From Sediminibacterium ginsengisoli (GTDB lineage: Bacteria > Bacteroidota > Bacteroidia > Chitinophagales > Chitinophagaceae): 5,261 nucleotides of DNA. The stretch's first letter is position 1, and every line of letters begins with the position of its first letter. Shown here piece after piece: positions 1-5,261 of this stretch. The DNA is taken from contig CALPSK010000081.1 of NCBI GenBank assembly GCA_943326215.1, positions 1 through 5,261 of the forward strand, read 5' to 3'. Under the pieces are notes generated by a model. It worked only from the letters and a program-made list of their open reading frames with translations, did no database searches and was not told where the DNA came from. The position numbers were made by a program, and so were the translations under genes.

Positions 1-122
1 GCTGCAGTAAATTTAGGTATAGTGCTAGGAAAGTATAATCCCTTATCAGGCGCCTGCCCTGTAATGGCAGCCGTTCTAAAATCTACATTCGGGGAATTTT
101 TTCCTAAACTATAATATTGCAT
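1..122 (-). CDS. thrC: Threonine synthase, N-terminal part (cut by window edge)
   Basis: Threonine synthase is a PLP enzyme that converts O-phosphohomoserine to threonine and phosphate, the last step of threonine synthesis, in the cytoplasm. Only the first 40 codons plus two bases are present; the gene continues past position 1. The visible protein starts MQYYSLGKNSPNVDFRTAAI and goes on with APDKGLYFPSTIPKF. This matches the family's N-terminal signature: a short YYS opening, a region that normally carries an A-x-x-x-G-x-A-x-D stretch, then GLYFP-x-x-IP. The PLP lysine and the catalytic core lie outside the window. The ATG at 122-120 is chosen because the family begins there and an in-frame TAA lies eight codons upstream. 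The gene follows thrB in the same direction after 99 bp, the usual thrB-thrC order. Identification rests on a short but characteristic segment. Confidence 0.93.
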   Translation of the reverse strand, partial: MQYYSLGKNSPNVDFRTAAITGQAPDKGLYFPSTIPKFTA

Positions 123-221
123 TCGAAAGTTTATTATTAAAATTTATTCTATTTTGTTAAGCTATTTATTATAGCATTTCTTAGCTCTTATTGCTATATT
201 ATGTTTGATCATTTTAGTAAG
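123..221 (-). other. thrB-thrC intergenic gap with inverted repeats and a tiny ORF
   Basis: This is a 99-bp, very AT-rich spacer. It holds a perfect 7-bp inverted repeat, TATAGCA (170-176) and TGCTATA (192-198). It also holds a second, weaker pair, AAGCTA (159-164) and TAGCTC (182-187), which pairs over 6 bp in the transcript if one G-U is allowed. One arm of the second pair lies inside the loop of the first. No U-run follows either stem, so neither looks like an intrinsic terminator. A 16-codon ORF (162-212) overlaps both pairs. The Bacteroidota promoter consensus (TTG, then TAnnTTTG) is not convincingly present; the nearest string on the sense strand is TAAATTTT. There is no purine-rich Shine-Dalgarno sequence before thrC. 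Confidence 0.4.
162..212 (-). CDS. Possible 16-aa ORF before thrC (doubtful)
   Basis: An ATG at 212-210, nine bases after the thrB stop codon, opens a frame for MIKHNIAIRAKKCYNK that ends in TAG at 162-164. The peptide has three isoleucines (positions 2, 6 and 8), four lysines and no threonine. It has no recognisable domain and no membrane segment. Its place between thrB and thrC, over the inverted repeats, recalls a leader peptide, but there is no terminator hairpin to support attenuation. ORFs this short are expected by chance in a 99-bp spacer, so this is recorded as a candidate only. Confidence 0.12.
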   Translation of the reverse strand: MIKHNIAIRAKKCYNK

Positions 222-1190
222 CTATGCGATTATCTCCACCCCAGTTTGGTTAATACTGGTTACATAAGTATGATGCGGAAGTCCAATGCCATCATATAAT
301 TGCTTCATTTCTTTTTCAACCGCTATGGCTATTTCTTTAGTTTTACTTAACATAAATATAGAAGGGCCAGATCCTGAAATACCACCCCCTAAAGCACCAG
401 CTTGTTTACAAGCTAGTTTTAAAGCATCGAAACCTGGTATTAATATAGAACGAACGGGCTCTATAATTACATCTTCTAAAGACCTACCAATTAAATCATA
501 GTCCGATTTCATTAAGCCTGCAACTAGTCCTGCTATATTACCCCACTGCTTAATGGCATCTTTTAAAAGTACTTGTTGTCTTAATATACTTCTTGCATCC
601 GAAGTTCTTACTTCAATTTGAGGATGTACAATAGTTACATGCAAACTGGGAGAAGGCAGTGCAATAATTTCTAAAGGAAAAATAGATCTCACCAAGGTAA
701 CTCCTCCAAAAATACAAGGCGCAATATTATCGGCATGCTTAACGCCCGATGCTAGTTTTTCACCATTCATAGCGAAACGCACTAAATCATCTTTAGAGAA
801 AATAGTACCTACTAAATAATTGGCTCCCACCACGGCACCCGCAGAACTAGCGGCACTAGAACCCACACCACTGCCGGGTTTGATAAGTTTATTAATTTTT
901 ACTTCGAATTTTATTTTAGGGGCGTTGCTATTATTTTGCTTTTCTTCATACTCTTCTAAAAAAGCAAGCAAGGCTGCACCTGCAACATTTTTTTCAGGGT
1001 CGGTGGGTAAATTATAATCGTCAATATTAATAATAGTAATGCTAGCTTCATTTTCAGCACGAGGCATCCACCTCATTTCCATTTCATCATATGGACTACT
1101 CACAGCAAAGCCCAAGATATCAAAACCGCAAACCATATTCGCTACAGTGGCGGGGGCTTTTATTTTTATCCATTGATTTTCAGAAAACAT
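222..1190 (-). CDS. thrB: Homoserine kinase
   Basis: ThrB transfers phosphate from ATP to homoserine, giving O-phosphohomoserine for ThrC. It is a cytoplasmic GHMP-superfamily kinase. The 322 residues compare with about 310 in E. coli. Visible motifs in order are the N-terminal APATVANMVCGFDILGFA block (12-29), the glycine/serine-rich ATP loop PGSGVGSSAASSAG (105-118), and GEKLASGVKHADNIAP (143-158). The last supplies Glu144 and Asn155, which match by spacing the substrate-contacting Glu and Asn described for the Methanocaldococcus enzyme. The C-terminal GHMP motif GGGISGSGPSIFML is at 268-281. The ATG at 1190 is the first possible start, since an in-frame TAG lies four codons upstream and the next Met (19) is inside the conserved block. 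The gene lies 94 bp after thrA and 99 bp before thrC. It is intact, with no missing motif. Confidence 0.98.
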   Translation of the reverse strand: MFSENQWIKIKAPATVANMVCGFDILGFAVSSPYDEMEMRWMPRAENEASITIINIDDYNLPTDPEKNVAGAALLAFLEEYEEKQNNSNAPKIKFEVKINKLIKPGSGVGSSAASSAGAVVGANYLVGTIFSKDDLVRFAMNGEKLASGVKHADNIAPCIFGGVTLVRSIFPLEIIALPSPSLHVTIVHPQIEVRTSDARSILRQQVLLKDAIKQWGNIAGLVAGLMKSDYDLIGRSLEDVIIEPVRSILIPGFDALKLACKQAGALGGGISGSGPSIFMLSKTKEIAIAVEKEMKQLYDGIGLPHHTYVTSINQTGVEIIA

Positions 1191-1196
1191 CTTGTA

Positions 1197-1255
1197 TATC
1201 TATTTTATATAAAAGTACTTTAATAAAAAACTGCGCTCTTTCATTATCTATTTTA
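1197..1255 (-). repeat. 11-bp direct repeat pair (TATCTATTTTA on the plus strand)
   Basis: The 11-mer TATCTATTTTA occurs at 1197-1207 and again at 1245-1255, start to start 48 bp apart. On the transcribed strand it reads TAAAATAGATA. The copy nearer thrB ends 6 bases before its ATG; the other ends directly before the ATG of the 14-codon ORF. The core AAAATAGA also occurs before ilvA (5055-5062) and before thrC (148-155). It may be a start-region sequence preference rather than a protein site. Confidence 0.5.
1200..1244 (-). CDS. Possible 14-aa ORF before thrB (doubtful)
   Basis: An ATG at 1244-1242 opens a frame for MKERSFLLKYFYIK ending in TAG at 1200-1202. The stop is nine bases before the thrB ATG and in the same frame. 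The peptide is basic and aromatic with a Leu-Leu pair. It has no threonine, a single isoleucine, and no known domain. The short distance to thrB would allow a ribosome finishing here to restart on thrB, which is an inference from spacing only. Chance occurrence in AT-rich spacer is the simplest explanation. Confidence 0.12.
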   Translation of the reverse strand: MKERSFLLKYFYIK

Positions 1256-1284
1256 AATATAGTGCCTTTTAGTATATGTAATTT

Positions 1285-3750
1285 TTAAATTCTTGCAGCT
1301 CTTATAATATCGGCAAACACACCCGACGCTGTTACATCGGCGCCCGCACCTGCTCCCTTCACTACTAATGGTAGTTCTGGATAACGCATTGAATAAAATA
1401 AGACTAAATTATCCTTACCATATAAATGATAAAAATCCGAACTGGGTTCAATATGTTGAAGGCCTACCTTGGCTGTACCTTTTCCATCTTCCGAAATATT
1501 GAAACTTGCTACAAATTTTAATTTGCAATTTTTAGCAGCAGCCGCTTCATATAATTTTTTGAAATGCGCTTCTTGCTTTTCCATCTCAGCATAAAAATCT
1601 TCTACCGAACAATTGAAACAACTTGCAGGTAAAAAACTTTCATTAGCTATATCGCTCATTTCAATTTTATGTCCTGCTTCTCTGGCTAGTATCATTATTT
1701 TACGCATTACATCGGTACCTCCTAAATCTAATCTTGGATCGGGTTCTGTATAGCCTTCTGTTTGCGCTTGTCGAACTATTTTTGAAAAAGGCACTGTACC
1801 ATCGTAATTATTAAATACATAATTTAAAGTGCCGGATAAAACCGCTTCAATTCTGTTAATATTGTCTCCACTTCTAATTAAATCGTTTAAAGTGCCAATA
1901 ATGGGCAAACTCGCTCCCACATTGGTTTCAAATAAGAAAGCAGCATTGAATTCTCTAGCCAATGATTTTAATTTTGCATAATGCGCATAAGGAGAAGAGC
2001 AGGCAATTTTATTACAAGCCACCACCGATACGGCCTTACCTAATAATTGCATATACACATCGGATACGGTTTGATGCGCTGTTACATCTACAAATACACT
2101 ATTGCGTAAATTATTATCAAGTATAGTGTTTACATATTTAGTAATATCTCCTGCAGGGGCTGCTGCTAATTGCTCACGCCAATTCGTTAAATCAATTCCT
2201 TCTGCATTGATTAATTGCTTCTTACTATTCGCAATACCCACAATATTTATTTGTAAACGTAGAGTTGCTTGTAAATAAGGTACCTGCTTTTTAATTTGCT
2301 CAATTAATTTACCTCCTACATTGCCTGCACCTGCTATATATATATTCACCTGCTTATAAGAGGTTTCAAAAAATTCTTCGTGCAGTACGTTAATGGCTTT
2401 ACGTACATCTCCAGTAGCAATCACTGCTGAAATATTTTTTTCTGAAGAACCTTGTGCAATGGCTCTTACATTAATACCATTTCTACCTAGAACGCCGAAC
2501 ATTTTACCACTTACTCCAGGATGGCTTTTCATTTGTTCTCCCACTAAGGCTAAAATAGAAACGTCTTTTTCTATGATTAAAGGTTCTACCTTCTGTGTGT
2601 TAATTTCTTGCTCAAACTCAGCATCCACCGCTATTTTAGCTATATGTGCATCTTGCATATTCACCCCCACACAAATAGAATGCTCTGATGAGCTTTGTGT
2701 AATTAATATAATATTGATTTGCTTTTTAGCAAGCGCGTCGAATAGTCTTTTTGAAAAACCTGGAATACCCACCATACCAGTTCCTTCCAAGCTTAATAAA
2801 CAAATATCTTTGATACTAGAAATACCTCTGATAAAACTTTTATCGGCAGGTGATTCATTTTTAATAATAGTGCCTGCATGATTAGGTTCAAAAGTATTTT
2901 TTATCCATACGGGTATGTTTTTATGCATCACCGGTTGAATGGTAGGAGGATAAATAACTTTCGCACCAAAATGCGATAACTCCATGGCTTCTTGATAAGA
3001 AATTTCTGGAATCTCTTTAGCGTTTTGAACCATACGTGGATCGGCTGTCATCATTCCGCTTACATCGGTCCAAATTTCTAAAGCCTTTGCCTCTGTGGCT
3101 GCAGCATAAATAGCCCCTGTATAATCGGAACCACCTCTGCCAAGCGTGGTGGTATTACCTTCCGCATCTGAAGCTACAAAGCCTGCTGCTATATATAAAT
3201 TGAAATCATTTTCTTTGGCTGCTAAATATTTTGCAATAGTACTATAGGTTAAAGGCTTATCTACCACTGCATTAAAATAATTAGAATTGGTCTTGATTAA
3301 ATCTCTAGAATCAATCCACTGTTGTTTAATTCCCTTTGACTCAAAACTGGCAGAAATTATTTTACTTGATAAAAGTTCTCCATAGCTAATAATTTTATCT
3401 TGCATGCGCATAGATAATTCCTTCAGCATAAACAAACCTTCGCAGTTCGTTTCTAATTCATTGATGAGTTGCTTCACCAAACTTAAAGTAGCACTTTGTT
3501 GCTGAATGGGAAGTAAAGCACGTACTGTATCTAAATGCTTTTGTTCAATATTTTGAATAATGGTTTTATACGCCTCATTGCCTTGAGCAGCTGTTTGCGC
3601 TAACATGATTAATTGATCCGTCACACCACTCATGGCAGAAACCACTACAATGGTTTTTTCTTTTTGCATACGCGCACTTACAATAGCCACCATTTGATGG
3701 ATAACCTCTGCACTTCCTACCGAACTTCCTCCAAACTTTAAAACCTGCAT
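1285..3750 (-). CDS. thrA: Bifunctional aspartate kinase / homoserine dehydrogenase I
   Basis: ThrA catalyses the first and third steps from aspartate to homoserine: ATP-dependent phosphorylation of aspartate, and NAD(P)H-dependent reduction of aspartate semialdehyde. At 821 residues it is almost the length of E. coli ThrA (820). The kinase domain (about 1-300) has KFGGSSV (5-11), GRGGSD (204-209), WTDVSGMMTADPR (227-239) and HFGAKVIYPP (260-269). Two ACT regulatory segments follow at about 310-455, with ITQSSSEHSI (350-359) and AIAQGSSEKNIS (430-441), close to the E. coli strings. The dehydrogenase begins with GAGNVGG (474-480). It has FETNVGASLPII (607-618), LSGTLNYVF (638-646) and GYTEPDPRLDL (666-676). 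Glu669, Asp680 and Lys684 match by spacing yeast Glu208, Asp219 and Lys223. It ends in GAGAGADVTASGVFADIIRAA. Threonine feedback is typical of the family and is inferred here. The ATG at 3750 is fixed by KFGG and by an in-frame upstream TAA. The gene starts 16 bp after ilvA; an AAAGGG lies only 2 bases from the ATG, too close for a normal ribosome site. Confidence 0.98.
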   Translation of the reverse strand: MQVLKFGGSSVGSAEVIHQMVAIVSARMQKEKTIVVVSAMSGVTDQLIMLAQTAAQGNEAYKTIIQNIEQKHLDTVRALLPIQQQSATLSLVKQLINELETNCEGLFMLKELSMRMQDKIISYGELLSSKIISASFESKGIKQQWIDSRDLIKTNSNYFNAVVDKPLTYSTIAKYLAAKENDFNLYIAAGFVASDAEGNTTTLGRGGSDYTGAIYAAATEAKALEIWTDVSGMMTADPRMVQNAKEIPEISYQEAMELSHFGAKVIYPPTIQPVMHKNIPVWIKNTFEPNHAGTIIKNESPADKSFIRGISSIKDICLLSLEGTGMVGIPGFSKRLFDALAKKQINIILITQSSSEHSICVGVNMQDAHIAKIAVDAEFEQEINTQKVEPLIIEKDVSILALVGEQMKSHPGVSGKMFGVLGRNGINVRAIAQGSSEKNISAVIATGDVRKAINVLHEEFFETSYKQVNIYIAGAGNVGGKLIEQIKKQVPYLQATLRLQINIVGIANSKKQLINAEGIDLTNWREQLAAAPAGDITKYVNTILDNNLRNSVFVDVTAHQTVSDVYMQLLGKAVSVVACNKIACSSPYAHYAKLKSLAREFNAAFLFETNVGASLPIIGTLNDLIRSGDNINRIEAVLSGTLNYVFNNYDGTVPFSKIVRQAQTEGYTEPDPRLDLGGTDVMRKIMILAREAGHKIEMSDIANESFLPASCFNCSVEDFYAEMEKQEAHFKKLYEAAAAKNCKLKFVASFNISEDGKGTAKVGLQHIEPSSDFYHLYGKDNLVLFYSMRYPELPLVVKGAGAGADVTASGVFADIIRAARI

Positions 3751-3766
3751 AACCCTTTTTATTTTT

Positions 3767-5041
3767 CTATATTAAATAGCCGTAAATATTATCGTCTTTA
3801 TTTATTTCATCATAATTAATATGATACTTCTTCATATTTTCAATAAGGGTAGTATGATCGGCCTTGGTTCTTAATTCTAATCCCACCAGTGCTGGACCCG
3901 CTTCCTTATTATTTTTTTCTACATATTCAAATCTGGTGATATCATCATAAGGGCCTAGAACTTTATTGACAAACTCTTTCAATGAACCTGGTCTTTGTGC
4001 AAAGCGGATTAAAAAATAATGCTTTAATCCTTCAAAAGTTAAAGAGCGTTCTTTAATTTCTTGCATGCGCGCAATATCATTATTGCCCCCACTTACAATA
4101 CATACAATGGTCTTGCCCTTAATTTGGTCGGCGTAATGGTCCAAAGCCGCTACCGACATGGCTCCTGCGGGTTCTACCACAATGGCTTCTTCATTATACA
4201 TTTGTAAAATAGTAGTACAAATTTTTCCCTCTGGCACTAAATGCATATCGTCTAAAGCATCTTTACAAAAAGAGAAAGTAACATCGCCTACTTTTTTTAC
4301 AGAAGCGCCATCTACAAACTTGTCTATATTTTCTAATTCAACAGGCTCTCCCGATTTTAAAGCCCAGAACATACTTGGTGCACCTTCTGGTTCTAATCCA
4401 ATAATTTTAGTACTTGGTGAATGCTCTTTAAAATAAGTTCCCACGCCAGCGCTTAATCCGCCGCCACCAACGGGTACAAATAAATAATCTATGGGATCCT
4501 TAGTGAATGTTTTAATATCGTCTAAAATTTCTACGCCTACTGTGGCCTGGCCTTCAATAATGGAAACATGATCAAAGGGAGGAATGAATGTCATTCCATG
4601 TTCTAAAGTATAAGCTTTCGCGGCCACTGCTGTATCGTCAAAAGTATCGCCCACTAAAATCACTTCCACAAAATCTTCGCCAAACATTTTGGTTTGATTT
4701 ACTTTTTGTTGTGGTGAAGGAATAGGCATGAATACAACACCGCATACCCCTAGTTTTTTACAACTATAGGCAAAGCCTTGTGCATGGTTACCTGCACTTG
4801 CACAGACAACACCCTTTGCTAGCAAGTCTTTTGAGAGTTGACTCATCATATTATACGCGCCTCTTAATTTATAAGAGCGTACAATTTGTAAGTCTTCTCT
4901 TTTAAAATAAACATTACACGCATACTTACGAGACAAATTTGCATTGAACTGAAGCGGGGTATGTGTTACCACCGGCTTCAATCTTTTGACTGCAGCCTCA
5001 ATATTAAGTGTAGGTCTATTTATTTTCTTTGCTTCACTCAT
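3767..5041 (-). CDS. ilvA: Threonine dehydratase (deaminase), short biosynthetic type
   Basis: IlvA is a cytoplasmic PLP enzyme that turns threonine into 2-oxobutyrate and ammonia, committing threonine carbon to isoleucine. The catalytic domain (about 10-335) shows SYKLRGA with the PLP lysine at 58, SAGNHAQG (82-89), the phosphate-binding loop GGGGLSAG (192-199), and SGGN (317-320) whose serine normally contacts the PLP ring nitrogen. The C-terminal part (about 341-424) opens with FLIRFAQRPGSLKEFVNKVL and then DDITRFEYVEKNN. This is the single ACT-like regulatory domain of the roughly 420-residue Bacillus-type enzyme; E. coli IlvA has 514 residues and two such domains. Isoleucine inhibition is likely from the family but not shown here. 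A regulatory domain makes the purely catabolic TdcB type (about 330 residues) unlikely. The ATG at 5041 is the first possible start: an in-frame TAA lies two codons upstream. It sits 46 bp after ilvC and 16 bp before thrA. Confidence 0.97.
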   Translation of the reverse strand: MSEAKKINRPTLNIEAAVKRLKPVVTHTPLQFNANLSRKYACNVYFKREDLQIVRSYKLRGAYNMMSQLSKDLLAKGVVCASAGNHAQGFAYSCKKLGVCGVVFMPIPSPQQKVNQTKMFGEDFVEVILVGDTFDDTAVAAKAYTLEHGMTFIPPFDHVSIIEGQATVGVEILDDIKTFTKDPIDYLFVPVGGGGLSAGVGTYFKEHSPSTKIIGLEPEGAPSMFWALKSGEPVELENIDKFVDGASVKKVGDVTFSFCKDALDDMHLVPEGKICTTILQMYNEEAIVVEPAGAMSVAALDHYADQIKGKTIVCIVSGGNNDIARMQEIKERSLTFEGLKHYFLIRFAQRPGSLKEFVNKVLGPYDDITRFEYVEKNNKEAGPALVGLELRTKADHTTLIENMKKYHINYDEINKDDNIYGYLI

Positions 5042-5087
5042 ACTTTATCACTTTTCTATTTTATCCTAACTAAATAATTCTAATGAA
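5042..5087 (-). other. ilvC-ilvA intergenic gap
   Basis: This is a 46-bp AT-rich spacer with no hairpin-plus-U-run terminator and no promoter that I can support. That fits read-through from ilvC into ilvA. One copy of AAAATAGA (5055-5062, sense strand) lies 13 bases before the ilvA ATG. No strong Shine-Dalgarno sequence is present; the region just before the start is A-rich, as is usual in Bacteroidota. Confidence 0.5.
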
Positions 5088-5261
5088 CTATTTACCTGGT
5101 TGATTCTCTGGTCTTAAGCTTCTTACCGTTTTTCCTGCTTGCCACATTTCACTATTGTGTAATTCAGCTAACTCTACTTCTAATTTCTCACGGTAATCTG
5201 CCTTACTATTTAAGTCAATAGAACGAGCCGATTCTTTTCCTGATGCAACACTATTGTATAA
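5088..5261 (-). CDS. ilvC: Ketol-acid reductoisomerase, C-terminal end (cut by window edge)
   Basis: IlvC rearranges and reduces acetolactate or acetohydroxybutyrate with NADPH and Mg2+, the second common step of valine and isoleucine synthesis. Only the last 57 codons and the TAG stop are present; the reading frame is open to the window end at 5261. The tail contains SIDLNSKADYREKLEVEL, then SEMWQAGKTVRSLRPENQ and a final PGK. From memory this is very close to the C terminus of the Bacteroides enzyme (about 347 residues), which has SIDSNSKPDYREKLEEEL and VRKLRPEN. It is unlike the long E. coli IlvC end. The NADPH domain and the metal-binding acidic residues lie outside the window. IlvC acts two steps after IlvA (acetohydroxyacid synthase lies between), so its position directly upstream of ilvA makes metabolic sense. 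Confidence 0.92.
   Translation of the reverse strand, partial: LYNSVASGKESARSIDLNSKADYREKLEVELAELHNSEMWQAGKTVRSLRPENQPGK

Larger units (their letters stand above)
1191..1284 (-). other. thrA-thrB intergenic gap
   Basis: This is a 94-bp AT-rich spacer. It holds an 11-bp direct repeat (1197-1207 and 1245-1255), a perfect 10-bp palindrome AAAGTACTTT (1212-1221), and a run of six T on the sense strand (1225-1230) that follows AGAGCGCAG. No stem precedes this T-run, so it is not a credible terminator. Two sense-strand strings, TATATTTA and TACTTTTA, come within one base of the Bacteroidota -7 element TAnnTTTG. Neither has a clear TTG at the -33 distance, so an internal promoter is possible but unsupported. 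A 14-codon ORF lies at 1200-1244. Confidence 0.4.

Noticed and set aside
1..114. Plus-strand open frame ending in TAA at 112-114 (37 residues), which at first looked like the tail of a convergent gene
   Set aside because: The opposite strand of the same bases encodes the threonine synthase N terminus with a clear family signature and fits the thrB-thrC order; the plus-strand peptide matches nothing I recognise.
286..501. Plus-strand open frames at 286-501, 820-1017 and 1091-1288
   Set aside because: The first two lie wholly inside thrB. The third covers the thrB 5' end and the gap up to thrA. They have no domain or independent start signal, and the minus-strand genes explain the sequence.
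1225..1230. T-run on the sense strand in the thrA-thrB gap, as a possible intrinsic terminator
   Set aside because: The bases before it (AGAGCGCAG and upstream) contain no complementary arm to form a stem.
2393..2881. Plus-strand 162-codon open frame
   Set aside because: It lies wholly inside thrA, opposite the conserved ACT region and the end of the kinase domain. Its composition is a mirror of the real gene and there is no recognisable domain.
1285..3750. ThrA as an unusual or novel gene fusion
   Set aside because: The kinase-ACT-dehydrogenase arrangement, length and motifs match the well-known bifunctional enzyme of enterics and Bacteroidota.
3751..3756. AAAGGG-like string before thrA as a Shine-Dalgarno site
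   Set aside because: The GGG ends only two bases before the ATG, too close for normal pairing with 16S rRNA; the other genes also lack such sites.
4158..4436. Plus-strand 92-codon open frame
   Set aside because: It lies inside ilvA, antisense to conserved parts of the catalytic domain, with no recognisable product.

Overview
This window is a five-gene stretch of amino-acid biosynthesis, all transcribed from the minus strand. In transcription order (right to left on the given strand) the genes are the 3' end of ilvC, then complete ilvA, thrA and thrB, then the 5' end of thrC. The two outer genes are cut by the window edges but are recognisable from their protein ends. No mobile element, CRISPR array, RNA gene or foreign-looking island is visible.

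The DNA is AT-rich, especially between genes. No start has a well-placed Shine-Dalgarno sequence; the start regions are A/T-rich instead. The IlvC tail resembles the short Bacteroides-type enzyme closely, and ThrA is the fused aspartate kinase/homoserine dehydrogenase. Together these suggest a member of the Bacteroidota. I cannot fix the genus; a Chitinophaga- or Sphingobacterium-like lineage is a guess.

Layout: thrC 5' part (1-122), a 99-bp gap, thrB (222-1190), a 94-bp gap, thrA (1285-3750), a 16-bp gap, ilvA (3767-5041), a 46-bp gap, ilvC 3' part (5088-5261). The genes form one pathway. ThrA catalyses the first and third steps from aspartate (aspartate kinase and homoserine dehydrogenase). 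ThrB phosphorylates homoserine, and ThrC makes threonine. IlvA deaminates threonine to 2-oxobutyrate, and IlvC acts further along the isoleucine/valine branch. Aspartate-semialdehyde dehydrogenase, the second step, is not in the window.

The coding content is ordinary and I see no new system in it. The only structure left unexplained is in the short gaps: a recurring AAAATAGA motif, interleaved inverted repeats before thrC, and tiny ORFs before thrB and thrC. All of these are weak and may be chance in AT-rich DNA.
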